Assembly: GCA_022736275.1 (NCBI GenBank)
Contig: DZBJ01000003.1
Location: 70,727 to 134,726, forward strand
DNA: 64,000 nt
Direction of reading: 5' to 3'
From: Rikenella microfusus
GTDB lineage: Bacteria > Bacteroidota > Bacteroidia > Bacteroidales > VadinHA17
Part shown: positions 27,301-36,325 of the stretch, in pieces
Numbering within the stretch: the first letter of the stretch is position 1
How the letters are laid out: each line of letters starts with the position of its first letter
Program-made: the position numbers and the translations under genes
Notes under the pieces: model-generated
Told to the model about the DNA's origin: nothing
Databases searched by the model: none
What the model saw: the letters and a program-made list of their open reading frames with translations, nothing else

Positions 27301-28894
27301 GGTCAGCATGGGCGAGGTTCATTGTGAAATCAAATTCCGGCAGCTCCTTTTCAAGATCAAACCTTCCCATGAGATCCATTTTTATGTTACTGTCCCTGAC
27401 CACCACGGTGCCATCCCATATCCTGTCGGAATATCTCCCCTCTACTTCTACATTCCGGTAGAGATAGTGATTGATCTCAACGCTGTCAATCATGCCGGTG
27501 ATATTGGCCGAAAGACGGCTGAAAGACTGCATTGACCCGTCAATGTCAGCATGCATCCAGAGACCTCCGAACATCTCATTGTTCCGGGTGATATACCCGA
27601 GATCGACATTACTGGTGCTGAGAAAACCCTTGAAACTGAACGTGTTTCTGCCGACGGGCCTTAATGACAGGTCAGTTGAGAAAGTACCTCTCTCGGTAGT
27701 GAGTTTCCCGAATGAGACGAAATCGGTGGTGAAGCCAGTAAAACTGCCCTTGTATGAAATAATACCCAGGTCATGAGCTATCACTGGCAGTTTAAGAGGC
27801 TTTTTGCCGGGGATTGAGAAATTTTCAATATCCCCTGCACTGGTTCTCATATCCTTGAAATCTATGAAGAGGTAACTGTCACTGACTGACGGGAGGCCTG
27901 AAATGTCAAAATCGAACCTCAGCATTGTGGCATCAGCATAATCGATACTGATGTTTCTTCCCTTCATTTCTGCCACGGTGCCGCTTACCCTGCCTGCAAG
28001 AACGATGTTTTCACTTATGCCTTGGAGTGGACTGACAAAGAAGGAAAGGTCAGATAGATTGATATATGAATTATTGAACAGCATATCCATCCTGACCAGG
28101 TTGATGAAATCAGACCATGCCGCCGAATCACGCGGCATCAGCAGGATCTTTTCAGCCGAGATGGCACTTGAATCTGTGAGGAGTTCAATCTCTCTGAAAA
28201 ACAACTTGTTCTCGCCGATGGCAGTATTCATGTCGAGGCTTCGGACGGCAAAACCTCCGGACTCAATAAATGACAATCCCCTTATGACCATGCTTACGGA
28301 GTCCGGAATGATGGCCAGGTCCCTTAATCTTGCATTGACGGAACTGAGCCTCAGATCACTGAAGTTGATGCTGCCCTGTCGCGCGCCGGCAGTGTCAGAC
28401 CTGTCAGTAAGCGAGAAGGCTCCGTCATTAATATCGATATCAGAGAAACTTATATTAATGCTGCTTGCAGTGTCCTGCGCAGAATCTCTCTTAAGGAGTT
28501 CCATGTATCGTGTGAGGTTCGTGACGCCGGTTGTGTCCGTTATAATTCTGAAGTCGGGACTGTAAAGCCGTACCCGGCCGAAGCTGTAGATCTGTTCCGA
28601 TGGTTTGATCTCACGCACTCTCAGATCAACTCTTTTAACCGCCAGGAGTGTGTCCCCGTTATGGTCGGCGAAGAGCAGATCGCCAAGTACAATTTTACGA
28701 AACATGGTGTACCTGACCTCGCCGATGGATATCTCCGCTCCGGTCTTCCGGGAGATGGCATTGGTGAGCCGGTTCACCGAAAAGGATTGAAAGGCAGGGG
28801 TTTGGAGCAGAATGAATAAAATGACAGGCAGCACAATCAGCACTGCTGTTATGACAAGAAGGACCCTTGCGATTTTTTTAATAATTTTGGCCAT
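24377..28894 (-). CDS. tamB: TamB-family translocation/assembly protein (DUF490, AsmA-like)
   Basis: A 1505-residue envelope protein, anchored by one N-terminal helix (~8-32), with a long repetitive beta-rich body typical of bridge-like lipid transfer proteins and a C-terminal TamB domain (~1080-1450: 'GEGKLNINLNSRGDVRMVGNYVIRDGDYLFTLGNILNKRFIVENGGTI' region, then 'LSNQLSNWLSQISNDFDIGFNYRPGN'). Known: the family forms a hydrophobic groove spanning the periplasm, linked to phospholipid transport and outer-membrane protein assembly. Bacteroidota members are this long. It diverges from tsaD with only ~53 bases between starts. Confidence 0.9.
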   Translation of the reverse strand: MAKIIKKIARVLLVITAVLIVLPVILFILLQTPAFQSFSVNRLTNAISRKTGAEISIGEVRYTMFRKIVLGDLLFADHNGDTLLAVKRVDLRVREIKPSEQIYSFGRVRLYSPDFRIITDTTGVTNLTRYMELLKRDSAQDTASSINISFSDIDINDGAFSLTDRSDTAGARQGSINFSDLRLSSVNARLRDLAIIPDSVSMVIRGLSFIESGGFAVRSLDMNTAIGENKLFFREIELLTDSSAISAEKILLMPRDSAAWSDFINLVRMDMLFNNSYINLSDLSFFVSPLQGISENIVLAGRVSGTVAEMKGRNISIDYADATMLRFDFDISGLPSVSDSYLFIDFKDMRTSAGDIENFSIPGKKPLKLPVIAHDLGIISYKGSFTGFTTDFVSFGKLTTERGTFSTDLSLRPVGRNTFSFKGFLSTSNVDLGYITRNNEMFGGLWMHADIDGSMQSFSRLSANITGMIDSVEINHYLYRNVEVEGRYSDRIWDGTVVVRDSNIKMDLMGRFDLEKELPEFDFTMNLAHADLHKLNLIKSDSVFRASALFTATFRGNNADNIEGDMRLINSILQNSNGRLSIYDFLLTSGKVNGEPVLTLKSDFADAEVRGPYNFDAMGSAVSTMLFRLFPSRFKAPQAVSEEMASAAMFTLNVRFKKIDKLNEFLGTGLSITEGSLLTGRFMSDRSEVAAELRSDAITYAGTRLSKIQFSGSMNSGKLDLELKADTLLMPDNSELGNFILEATSSTDTIDLGIRWDNMDGGRTMGEAKARGFFSLNEMNRPVLTVGILPSGFTVRHTPWNISPARVVIDSTSAWFDNILLSSRTNYIRLDGKLSPSPEERLTLSFEGLNLSYLNNLKRDKAETEEESPQMLLGGIMSGYITLSDVYEDLLFESNIHVSDFMVNNKGYGLLTVRSEWDPRKKVADINVFNDFEGRKFFDIRGNYTPSSKNADITASTFGMPLDILNPIIEDFASDVRGVGSGRVRLQGKPGQFALTGSIMAQDASMKIDFLQTRYSFSDSIRFNPQGIVFRNISIYDEKKNQGTINGLLSHQSFKDMGISFDINMEKMLVLNTRPKDSDIFYGTAYASGYAGIRGNDQKLVFNISARTDANTEFFVPLNSSATVSDYPYIIFIDSNQKKEEEEETGSNFVTQDKTSKIELNFDLDVTPEAEVQLILDATSGGVIRGKGEGKLNINLNSRGDVRMVGNYVIRDGDYLFTLGNILNKRFIVENGGTITWNGALDDADLNIRALYRTKASLSEIYNSPDPKLQVNLPVECVLILSSKLLNPAIKFDILLPTAEEEQNEYLRVAIDTEEKLSRQFLYLLVMNSFFPDPALYSVSGSGSGSQVSMTTAPGAEILGVTTTTEMLSNQLSNWLSQISNDFDIGFNYRPGNEITDQEVEVALSTQLLNDKVTLNGNVDVGGNQLNTNASTISGEFTIEVKLTEMLRFKVFNRSNNNLYYQVHPYTQGVGIFYRRDFDELKNLFVRPEERRKRKVAPEEETEKQ

Positions 28895-28947
28895 TCATGA
28901 CAGAATATCCGCCGCAGGCGAAGGTACTAAAAAAGAGTTATACAAAT

Positions 28948-29973
28948 ATGACGCCAGAGATAACGATCCTAGCCATAGAATCATCCTGTGATGATACCTC
29001 GGCTGCGGTAATAAGCAACGGCTATGTCCTTTCAAACCTTATAGCTAACCAGGCTATCCACAAGACTTACGGCGGTGTTGTGCCAGAGCTGGCCTCAAGG
29101 GCACACCAGGCAAATATAGTCCCGGTTGTTCATCAGGCGCTGACTGTAGCAGGCAAAAGAGTTGACGAGATCAGCGCTGTGGCCTTCACACGCGGCCCCG
29201 GATTGCTTGGCTCGCTGCTGGTGGGCACATCGTTTGCCAAAGGATTCGCCCTTGTACGTAACATACCGCTCATTGAGGTAAACCACCTCCGTGCACACGT
29301 CATGTCTCATTTTGCCATGGAGCACGGGAGAGAGAATCGTGTCCCGGGATTTCCATTCCTCTGCCTCCTGGTGTCGGGGGGCCATACACAACTAATTGTC
29401 ATGCGCGATCACTCAACGATGGATCTTCTTGGCAATACAATTGATGACGCTGCCGGTGAGGCTTTTGACAAGTGTGCGAAGGTGATGGGACTGCCATATC
29501 CCGGTGGCCCGGTTATCGATCGCCTGGCGGCTGAGGGTAACCCTGATGCCTTCACTTTTGCAAAGCCCAGGATACAGGGCCTTAACTTCAGTTTCTCCGG
29601 ACTTAAAACCAGCTTTCTCTATTTTCTCCGTGACAGGGTTGCGGAGGATCCGGACTTTATCTCTGAAAACCTCAATGATCTTGCAGCATCGCTGCAGCGA
29701 ACAATAATCGAGATACTGATCGGAAAGCTGGTACGTGCATCTAAGGAGACCGGCATATGCGAGATAGGCATTGCAGGAGGTGTCTCCGCAAACTCAGGTC
29801 TCAGGCTGGCAGCAGGGAGTGAGGCTCAGAGGTGGGGATGGAACCTTTTTCTTCCGGAGTTCCGTTACACTACTGACAATGCTGCAATGATCGGAATAAC
29901 TGCTTACTATAAGTATCTCAGGCAGGAGTTCACTGATCACAGCATAACTCCCCTGGCACGCATTGATTTCTGA
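28948..29973 (+). CDS. tsaD: tRNA N6-adenosine threonylcarbamoyltransferase
   Basis: A ~341-residue TsaD (Kae1/YgjD), which transfers the threonylcarbamoyl group to A37 of ANN-decoding tRNAs with TsaB, TsaE and TsaC. Seen: 'ILAIESSCDDTSAAV', the metal motif HLRAH in 'NHLRAHVMSHF', 'LLVSGGHTQLI', 'IDDAAGEAFDKCAKVMGLPYPGGP' and 'AGGVSANSGLR' with the late 'YTTDNAAMIG' metal ligand. The open frame begins at 28897, but the ATG at 28948 gives the family start 'MTPEITILAIESSCDD'. Transcribed divergently from tamB. Confidence 0.96.
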   Translation: MTPEITILAIESSCDDTSAAVISNGYVLSNLIANQAIHKTYGGVVPELASRAHQANIVPVVHQALTVAGKRVDEISAVAFTRGPGLLGSLLVGTSFAKGFALVRNIPLIEVNHLRAHVMSHFAMEHGRENRVPGFPFLCLLVSGGHTQLIVMRDHSTMDLLGNTIDDAAGEAFDKCAKVMGLPYPGGPVIDRLAAEGNPDAFTFAKPRIQGLNFSFSGLKTSFLYFLRDRVAEDPDFISENLNDLAASLQRTIIEILIGKLVRASKETGICEIGIAGGVSANSGLRLAAGSEAQRWGWNLFLPEFRYTTDNAAMIGITAYYKYLRQEFTDHSITPLARIDF

Positions 29974-29991
29974 TTACCGGGGCAGGGGGAA

Positions 29992-30480
29992 TCAGTCCTG
30001 ATCCTCATAAAAGGCCTCACGGCCGGGAAAATGAAATCGTTGACGGGCAATATTTTCAGGATAAAGGAAATATTCGATGTCGGCTTCAGCACAGTGTCGC
30101 CCCTCTCCGTCATAAAGCCTGCACCTGTAAAGGCCGCTTTTCTCCTGCAACTTTACAAGCTCTGCTTCAATCCTCACCGTTCCCTTGCTGATATAAACCG
30201 GCTTCAGGTACCTGACGGTCATTGATGAGGTTACACCTGATGTTTCTGCAGTCACATAGATGCACCAGGCACCGGCTTCGTCAAGAAGTGTGGCTATGAT
30301 GCCACCGTGCAGGACATTCATGTACCCCTGGAAAAGGGGCGCAGGATCCCAGTATGCAATCAGCTTTCCGTCCTCCTCCTCAAAAGTGAGCTTAAGCCCA
30401 ATGGGATTACCGGGGCTGCATCCGAAACACTGGTACGCATCTGCATCAAAAGGATTTCTGATTTTTTTTCTCCCTGTCAT
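29992..30480 (-). CDS. PaaI-type hotdog thioesterase
   Basis: A 162-residue hotdog-fold protein, probably a small acyl-CoA thioesterase. Seen: '[16 protein letters not shown]' (the cysteine-bearing lead-in of this subgroup), '[19 protein letters not shown]' with the HGG and catalytic Asp/Glu, and '[10 protein letters not shown]'. The natural acyl group is unknown. Its 5' end overlaps the 3' end of the membrane J-protein gene by 35 bases, which implies coupled translation. Confidence 0.87.
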   Translation of the reverse strand: MTGRKKIRNPFDADAYQCFGCSPGNPIGLKLTFEEEDGKLIAYWDPAPLFQGYMNVLHGGIIATLLDEAGAWCIYVTAETSGVTSSMTVRYLKPVYISKGTVRIEAELVKLQEKSGLYRCRLYDGEGRHCAEADIEYFLYPENIARQRFHFPGREAFYEDQD

Positions 30481-31039
30481 TTTTCATCTGTTTATTTCTC
30501 TTCTGCTGAGCCAGCCAGGCACTCAGGTAAAGCAACGATATTACAAGGTAAATCACACCGATGGTAAGAGTGACTATGGCCAGCGACGCCGATGGCTCCT
30601 CCCTTGGTGTATATGCAGTTCTCATACGGTAAGAGTAACCGAAGAGAGTCATGCAGATGACGATGACAGCCAGCGCCAGGCCAAGAAACACCATAGTGCC
30701 GTCAATGACGGTGGTGCTCTGGTAAATGGGACTTTTCTTGAATTCGGAGTAGGTTGTCCGGGCATATGACTCCGCCCTCTTATTGGCCTCCGCCTGCCGG
30801 TAATCAACCCATGCCTGGTAGTTCTTTCTTGCCTCCTCCTGTGTTATGTTTCTGCCGGTCGGATGGCTGGTAAGATACTCATATGCCTCGGTTATCCTGA
30901 TGAACATCTCCTGCGCACCATCGGAATGATTCCGGTCAGGATGATACTCCATGGCCTTCCTTCGGTAAGCCTTCCTGATCTCATCATCGGAGGCACCCTG
31001 CCTTAATCCAAGCAGACTATAATAATCGCGGAGATTCAT
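30446..31039 (-). CDS. Membrane-anchored J-domain protein
   Basis: A 197-residue J-protein. Seen: N-terminal J domain (~4-65) with '[35 protein letters not shown]' containing the HPD motif, a charged linker, two membrane helices (~110-135 and ~155-178) and a basic C-terminal tail. It would recruit DnaK to the membrane face. There is no zinc finger or client-binding domain, so it is not DnaJ proper. The last 35 bases overlap the thioesterase gene. Confidence 0.87.
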   Translation of the reverse strand: MNLRDYYSLLGLRQGASDDEIRKAYRRKAMEYHPDRNHSDGAQEMFIRITEAYEYLTSHPTGRNITQEEARKNYQAWVDYRQAEANKRAESYARTTYSEFKKSPIYQSTTVIDGTMVFLGLALAVIVICMTLFGYSYRMRTAYTPREEPSASLAIVTLTIGVIYLVISLLYLSAWLAQQKRNKQMKNDREKKNQKSF

Positions 31040-31098
31040 AGTTCACTAAAGTGCCACTAATTAAGAGCTTTTTTTTATCCGTGAATTCTCTGCACAGA

Positions 31099-31127
31099 TT
31101 GTTTTTTCGATGTTTTTTCTAATTTTG
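31099..31127 (+). promoter_or_regulatory. Bacteroidota-type promoter for the ZIP transporter gene
   Basis: TTG at 31099-31101 and a perfect TAATTTTG -7 box at 31120-31127 are 18 bases apart, in an AT-rich gap 32 bases before the ATG at 31159. This fits the Bacteroidota -33/-7 consensus well. Confidence 0.55.
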
Positions 31128-31158
31128 CAATTTAAACTGATTCTAAATAATCCGCTTA

Positions 31159-32025
31159 ATGGATAGCTCCCGGATTCTTTTTGCCTTTGGAATAACACTT
31201 TTTGCAGGCCTTGCTACCGGGATCGGGGGCCTGATAGCCTTCTTTGCAAGGAGAACCAAGACAACCTTCCTTGCCTTCTCGCTTGGATTCTCTGCCGGGG
31301 TGATGATATTTATCTCCTTTACGGAAATACTTACTGACGCAGGGGACCTGATGAGGAGCAATTACACCGATGCTACTGCAGCGTGGCTTACCTTCCTCTC
31401 GTTTGTTGCCGGCATCGGTCTTTCTGCAGCCATTGACAAGATCCTTCCCACGGAGGGCAACCCCCACGAACTGAAGAGAGTGGAGCAGATGCATCCGGAG
31501 ACCCGTGATCCCGATAAACCTGAATGTCAGGGCCGGAGGATGCATGCCCGGGGCAGGCACGGCATCAGAGACCAGAAACTTATGAGGCTCGGGATCTTTA
31601 CTGCGGTGGCAATTGGAATACATAACTTTCCCGAGGGAATAGCCACCTTTATGTCGGCAATGTCTGATGTGACTGTGGGTGTGAGCATTGCTGTGGCTGT
31701 CGGCATCCACAATATTCCTGAGGGAATAGCTGTCTCCGTGCCGGTCTATTATGCCACCGGATCGAGGCGAAAGGCATTGACATGGTCAGTACTGTCAGGT
31801 TTCTCAGAGCCGATTGGAGCCTTCGTCGGCTATTTCATCCTTACTCTTTTTAAAACCGACGTGATCCTTGGATATGTATTTGCGATGGTGGCCGGAATCA
31901 TGGTCTATATCTCATTTGATGAATTGTTGCCAGCTGCGCACAAGTATGGCAAGCATCATGTGACCATATATGGTCTCATAAGCGGTATGATTGTGATCGG
32001 TCTCAGCCTGATCCTGTTGGGTTAG
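31159..32025 (+). CDS. zupT: ZIP family metal transporter (ZupT-like)
   Basis: A 288-residue divalent metal importer of the inner membrane. Seen: eight hydrophobic segments and the two metal-site helices 'HNFPEGIATFMSAM' and 'HNIPEGIAVSVPVYYATGSR', the hallmark of ZupT; a histidine/charge-rich loop (~95-140) lies between helices 3 and 4. E. coli ZupT takes up zinc, iron, manganese and cobalt. The organism's preferred metal is unknown. Single gene with its own promoter, divergent from the J-protein gene. Confidence 0.9.
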   Translation: MDSSRILFAFGITLFAGLATGIGGLIAFFARRTKTTFLAFSLGFSAGVMIFISFTEILTDAGDLMRSNYTDATAAWLTFLSFVAGIGLSAAIDKILPTEGNPHELKRVEQMHPETRDPDKPECQGRRMHARGRHGIRDQKLMRLGIFTAVAIGIHNFPEGIATFMSAMSDVTVGVSIAVAVGIHNIPEGIAVSVPVYYATGSRRKALTWSVLSGFSEPIGAFVGYFILTLFKTDVILGYVFAMVAGIMVYISFDELLPAAHKYGKHHVTIYGLISGMIVIGLSLILLG

Positions 32026-32094
32026 CAGGAGTGACTCCCGAAATAAGCACTGTATTTAAAGGCGTAAGACGGGTCTCCGCCTGTCAGCTGCAGG

Positions 32095-33369
32095 TCAGTG
32101 AGTGACAGTTGCCGTTACTTCCGGCACATGCCTGTGCCTGAAAAGAACGGTGAACAGGATTGCCACCAAAAGTGCATATCCGGCGAAGGATATCCAGATA
32201 CCCGGCCAGTCTTTGACGAGACTTGCAGGGTCTTCAAACCATTGTTTGATAACCTGCCCGGCTATGAGATTTCCAAGGACAGCGCCTATTCCGTTGGTCA
32301 TCAGCATAAAAAGACCCTGTGCCGAGGCAGTGATCTTTGAGTCAGTGTTTTGTTCCACAAACAAGGCTCCCGAGATATTGAAGAAATCAAATGCCATTCC
32401 GTAGACAATGCAGGAGATGATAATAAGTATAAAACCTGTGATGGTATTGTCGGCCAGGCCGAAAAGAGAGAAACGGAGTACCCATGCTATCATACTGAAC
32501 AGCATCACTTTCTTTATGCCGAAACGCTTCAGGAAAAACGGAATCGAAAGGATAAACAGGGTTTCGGAGATCTGTGAAATTGAGAGTATTATAGTGGAGA
32601 AGTTATTAATGATCCCGCCTTTCGGGAAAACTGAAGCATCCTGGAGAAAGCTGTCGCCGTAGGCATTGGTCAGCTGCAGGGCGCCACCCAGCATCATGCT
32701 GAAAATAAAGAACAACAGCATTTTCTTTTGCCTGAACAGCACGAAAGCTTCTAACCCCAGGCTCTGAACCCAGGTCTTCTTTTCACTTGCATCGCTTTCT
32801 ACCTTCTTTACAACCGGTAACATGAAGAATGAATAGAGAGCGAGGCCGAATGCGGAAACAGCTGCTATAATGAAGGAGACCTTGATACTATATCCCAGAC
32901 CCCATGGTTTGGTGAAGAAGTTTGTTACCCACATTGCTATGATAAAACCTACCGTACCCCACACCCTGATCGGCGGGAAGTACTTTGTGGGCTCTTTGCC
33001 TTCGCTTTTCAACAGTCTGAAACCAACAGAGTTATTCAGACCGATTGTCGGCATATAAAAGCACATCGCAAGCAGCAGAAGCCAGAAGAAGGGCAGTGGT
33101 GCCTCAATCAGCGGCAGGAAGCACATTGTTGCCCCGAACAGCAGGTGAAGTATTGCGTAGACGTAATTTGCCTTCCATTTATCGGCAAGAATCCCGAACA
33201 ATGTGGGCATGATAAGTGATGCAAAGCCCATGGTTGAGAAGACCAGGCCAAACTCAGCACCGTTCCATTGTTTCTCCACGAATCCGTAATGACCCAGTGT
33301 CATCATCCATGCCCCCCACATAAAGAACTGGAGGAAGTTCATAATGATAAGCCGGTGCTTAAGTCCCAT
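32095..33369 (-). CDS. Nucleoside permease-like MFS transporter (NupG family)
   Basis: A 424-residue transporter with about twelve membrane segments. Seen: 'LIIMNFLQFFMWGAWMMTLGHYGF' at the N-terminus and 'GLNNSVGFRLL' in the first half, typical of the NupG/XapB nucleoside:proton symporters that are common in Bacteroidota. Probably imports nucleosides with protons. The gene for uracil phosphoribosyltransferase lies 115 bases upstream on the same strand, which supports a pyrimidine-salvage role. A TATATTCG (minus strand, 33401-33408) may be its -7 box. Confidence 0.85.
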   Translation of the reverse strand: MGLKHRLIIMNFLQFFMWGAWMMTLGHYGFVEKQWNGAEFGLVFSTMGFASLIMPTLFGILADKWKANYVYAILHLLFGATMCFLPLIEAPLPFFWLLLLAMCFYMPTIGLNNSVGFRLLKSEGKEPTKYFPPIRVWGTVGFIIAMWVTNFFTKPWGLGYSIKVSFIIAAVSAFGLALYSFFMLPVVKKVESDASEKKTWVQSLGLEAFVLFRQKKMLLFFIFSMMLGGALQLTNAYGDSFLQDASVFPKGGIINNFSTIILSISQISETLFILSIPFFLKRFGIKKVMLFSMIAWVLRFSLFGLADNTITGFILIIISCIVYGMAFDFFNISGALFVEQNTDSKITASAQGLFMLMTNGIGAVLGNLIAGQVIKQWFEDPASLVKDWPGIWISFAGYALLVAILFTVLFRHRHVPEVTATVTH

Positions 33370-33484
33370 AGCCTTAAATTATTTGGAGAGGTTTAGTCTG
33401 CGAATATAGCAAGGTATTCTGTTTAGCAGAAGGGTGCTGATAAAAAGTTGAGAAAAAGAGATCAGATCAATTAAGATTCGTCTG

Positions 33485-34105
33485 TCAGAATGTCCCGAAC
33501 AGCCTGTCACCTGCATCACCGAGTCCGGGAACAATATATCCCTTCTCATTGAGATGGCTGTCAAGTGCGGCGAGGTAGATATCCACATCGGGATGTTCCT
33601 TCTCCACGCGGGTTACACCCTCAGGTGCCCCTACGATGCATACCAGTCGGATGGTAACAGCGCCCCTCTTCTTGACAGCACCTATGGCAGCACTGGCGCT
33701 GCCACCTGTGGCAAGCATCGGATCAAGCACCATAACTACCGCATCAGATATATCAGCAGGGAATTTGGCATAGTACTCGGTGGGCACCAGGGTCTCATGA
33801 TCACGCACCAGCCCTATGTGTCCTACCCTGGCAGTGGTGATCAGACTTGTGATGCCGTCAACCATGCCAAGCCCGGCCCTGAGGACAGGCACCAGAATGA
33901 TCTCCTGAGAAAGCTCCGACGTATTACATGATGAGACGGGGGTATCAATGGTAACCTCTCTCAGCGGCAGGTCCCTGGTTATCTCATAGGCCATCAGGCC
34001 TGCGATTTCATTGACATTCTGCCTGAAATCACGCGTCCCGGTCTCCTTCCTCCTGATCAGTGACAGCTTGTGCGTGATAAGGGGATGGTTGATGAGCTTA
34101 AGCAT
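33485..34105 (-). CDS. upp: Uracil phosphoribosyltransferase
   Basis: A 206-residue Upp that makes UMP from uracil and PRPP. Seen: 'REVTIDTPV', '[16 protein letters not shown]', the PRPP-binding loop '[19 protein letters not shown]' and the C-terminal uracil-binding '[17 protein letters not shown]'. Length and motifs are standard. It is next to a NupG-like nucleoside permease on the same strand, which together suggest nucleoside/uracil salvage. Confidence 0.95.
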   Translation of the reverse strand: MLKLINHPLITHKLSLIRRKETGTRDFRQNVNEIAGLMAYEITRDLPLREVTIDTPVSSCNTSELSQEIILVPVLRAGLGMVDGITSLITTARVGHIGLVRDHETLVPTEYYAKFPADISDAVVMVLDPMLATGGSASAAIGAVKKRGAVTIRLVCIVGAPEGVTRVEKEHPDVDIYLAALDSHLNEKGYIVPGLGDAGDRLFGTF

Positions 34106-34158
34106 ATGACAACAGTTGATTTTCTCCAGGATTACCTGCCGGGATTAGTCTCGCCAAT

Positions 34159-35076
34159 TTATTTAATAAACTTGTAAGTGAGACCTACACCAATGACCTC
34201 CTTGAATTGAGCGCGTTTGCCCATAATTGGATCACCCTCGCTTCCTTCGTCAACCTTGATCAGAACATCGTCATCATAGAGCAGGTGCGTATTCACGGTG
34301 GCTGAAATGAATTCATTGACCTTCAGAACTATCAGCATCTCCCAGCTGACATCAATATTAAGAGGATTGTTAAGGTAATTCGAGAAGAGATCGAGCTTTG
34401 TCAGAAAGTTGACATTCTTAACTATCTCATCCTTTTTATAAGCCATGTTGACGTAGGCACCAAGCTCCGTCCTGAACTTCTTCCCCGGCTCAACCCCGAA
34501 GGCACCGTCAGATGACAGGTCATCGTCATTGACAATGGTATTCTTTGAAGTCAGGGGCGACAGAAACAGTGAAAACTCAGGTATCGGCTTATAGTCCATA
34601 CCGAGTGAGAAAAGCAGGTAGGCCGGAGCCATCAGATCAGAAATCTTATCTTCAGTGTTGGGATAATTGTATCCCGGGGTCATCTGTGTCTTGAAGCTCA
34701 TCAGTGCTGAATAGTACCACTTTCCTGATCCCTGCCTGCCGTATTTCGACTGGAAATCGATCCTGTCATCGGTCTTTACCCAGCCAAGGTCAGTGCCTTG
34801 CTGCACCATCTTCCCGTAACCTATGGTCAGGGCGTTATCCCATGCCGATTTGTCTTCCTTGTAATTAGCCCCCAGCGTAATCAAGCCGTTCAGCGCCACT
34901 GAGTTCTGTCCGCCTGCCGCCCAGTTGGTAAATGAGCTCTGAGACATATTCAGCGAGACAACTCCGCTGTTGTTCCAGTTCCTGATCGTGTCAGCATCCT
35001 GCGCATGAATCACTGGACTAATTCCTGCAATCATGATTAATGCAGTCAATACGATTTTTACATTTCTCATTTTCAT
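34159..35076 (-). CDS. DUF3078 family exported protein
   Basis: A ~305-residue outer-membrane-type protein. Seen: signal peptide ending 'PVIHAQ', then 'NWNNSGVVSLNMSQSSFTNWAAGGQNSVALNG' which is the DUF3078 lead motif, and a beta-rich body with a closing 'IGVGLTYKFIK', as in small barrels. Function unknown; family is confined mostly to Bacteroidota. I start it at the ATG at 35076; an upstream ATG at 35109 adds a non-conserved basic extension. It follows a DUF4197 gene by 57 bases in a run of envelope genes. Confidence 0.8.
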   Translation of the reverse strand: MKMRNVKIVLTALIMIAGISPVIHAQDADTIRNWNNSGVVSLNMSQSSFTNWAAGGQNSVALNGLITLGANYKEDKSAWDNALTIGYGKMVQQGTDLGWVKTDDRIDFQSKYGRQGSGKWYYSALMSFKTQMTPGYNYPNTEDKISDLMAPAYLLFSLGMDYKPIPEFSLFLSPLTSKNTIVNDDDLSSDGAFGVEPGKKFRTELGAYVNMAYKKDEIVKNVNFLTKLDLFSNYLNNPLNIDVSWEMLIVLKVNEFISATVNTHLLYDDDVLIKVDEGSEGDPIMGKRAQFKEVIGVGLTYKFIK

Positions 35077-35133
35077 CGATTTAAATGTATTGTGAGAATG
35101 TTTAGCCATGGATCAACATTGATATTCCTGATG

Positions 35134-35889
35134 TCACTTATTGTCAAGTGTCCCGAAGACCTTCTGCAGAATGGGTGTGACCCTGGCCGAGACCTCTTTC
35201 CTGATCTTCAGCTCTTCCCCCTCCAGCTTGAGGAACATCCCATCAAGGGCTTTCCCGGTCAGGAAATCATCAAGATCGGTAGTGACGGGTTTGAAGCCTG
35301 CCAGCCTTCCTGCCAGGCTGCCCGCTATCGTGTTCCATTTGTCTGTCAGGGTCGTCCATGACTCCTGCGCCGATATCCCTGCCACTATCTCCTTGTTTGT
35401 AGATGCGGAGATCTTTGGCCTGTAGAGTGAGTAGAGCTCGTTCCAGGTTGTTCTTCTCAGGTAATCTGTTGCCGCATTGTCTGCGCCGTGAAGGATATTG
35501 TAACCATCAGTGATGGTCATCTGTGTCACCGAACCGGCAAAAACAGGGGCTACCTCCCTGGCAGCATCCTCTGCAGCCCTGTTGATGCTTAGAATGACAT
35601 CCTCGATGAGCTTTTCCCCGCCCGGTATCTTTCCGATGTTATCCACGATAACCCTCGCCTCATCGGGCAGAGGAATCTTCACAGCCAGATCACCATAATA
35701 GCCATTCTCCCTTAAGAGCCTTTCAGCAGCATTACTTGCACCCACCGTCAGTGCCTCCTTCAGACCGCTGATGATGTCTCCTTCAGTCAGCTCCTTCACA
35801 GCAGAGGTGGTCTGAAGAATGTTCGTCAGTTCCGCACAACCTGCCAGGATAAATAACGATATGATAAGCACTGAAACCCTGCTTTTCAT
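35134..35889 (-). CDS. DUF4197 family lipoprotein
   Basis: A ~251-residue protein. Seen: lipoprotein signal with lipobox 'ILAGC' shortly after the start 'MKSRVSVLIISLF', then an all-helical DUF4197 body: 'ISGLKEALTVGASNAAERLLRENGYYGD', 'VKIPLPDEAR', 'INRAAEDAAREVAPVF' and 'NEIVAGIS'-like repeats. The family is widespread in Gram-negatives and has no assigned function. The start at 35889 is chosen because it places the signal peptide at the very N-terminus; the open frame runs to 35913. Confidence 0.85.
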   Translation of the reverse strand: MKSRVSVLIISLFILAGCAELTNILQTTSAVKELTEGDIISGLKEALTVGASNAAERLLRENGYYGDLAVKIPLPDEARVIVDNIGKIPGGEKLIEDVILSINRAAEDAAREVAPVFAGSVTQMTITDGYNILHGADNAATDYLRRTTWNELYSLYRPKISASTNKEIVAGISAQESWTTLTDKWNTIAGSLAGRLAGFKPVTTDLDDFLTGKALDGMFLKLEGEELKIRKEVSARVTPILQKVFGTLDNK

Positions 35890-35914
35890 TTTGATACATA
35901 TTTGACCCCTCATG

Positions 35915-36325
35915 TCAGATAGCCTGGTAGGGAATAAGCGTCTGACTCTTTTCCTGCGGATTCCTTATATCAAGTATCTCTATCACTATGTACCTGCTCA
36001 TGCCTCTCCATGGAAGCGGCCTGATGTATTCCTTGTAGCGCAGCTCGACGAATTTGCCGGATGCTCTCTCGAGGACCGTGGCAAGGCTGTCATTGGTGAT
36101 GCTGAATTCAAATTCGTTGCTCTGTATGGCTCCGGGGGTAGGGGTTTTGAAGCCAGTCTGGATAAGTCTCCCTTCCCATGTCTTGAAGATGTATCCTTTT
36201 CTGACGAGGTAGTTCAGATCTCCCGCCTTTACACCTTCGCCAAAAACAAAGTAATGACGCCACCAGAACAGTGCGGCACCAACAATAATCAGAACAACAA
36301 GTGCTATCTTAAGTGTTTTTCTCAT
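35915..36325 (-). CDS. Small membrane-anchored protein of unknown function
   Basis: A 136-residue protein with one N-terminal helix (~5-24) and a soluble beta-rich domain carrying 'GDLNYLVRKGYIFKTWEGRLIQTG' and 'VELRYKEYIRPLPWRG'. Such proteins are common in Bacteroidota and have been called by misleading enzyme names; nothing here shows enzymatic residues. It overlaps the coiled-coil gene upstream by 17 bases and is 25 bases from the DUF4197 gene, so it belongs to this small-gene run. Confidence 0.7.
   Translation of the reverse strand: MRKTLKIALVVLIIVGAALFWWRHYFVFGEGVKAGDLNYLVRKGYIFKTWEGRLIQTGFKTPTPGAIQSNEFEFSITNDSLATVLERASGKFVELRYKEYIRPLPWRGMSRYIVIEILDIRNPQEKSQTLIPYQAI

Noticed and set aside
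27951-28565. Plus-strand open frame of 204 codons opposite tamB
   Set aside because: Composition (Ser/Leu/Arg rich, low complexity) is that of an antisense shadow of beta-rich tamB.
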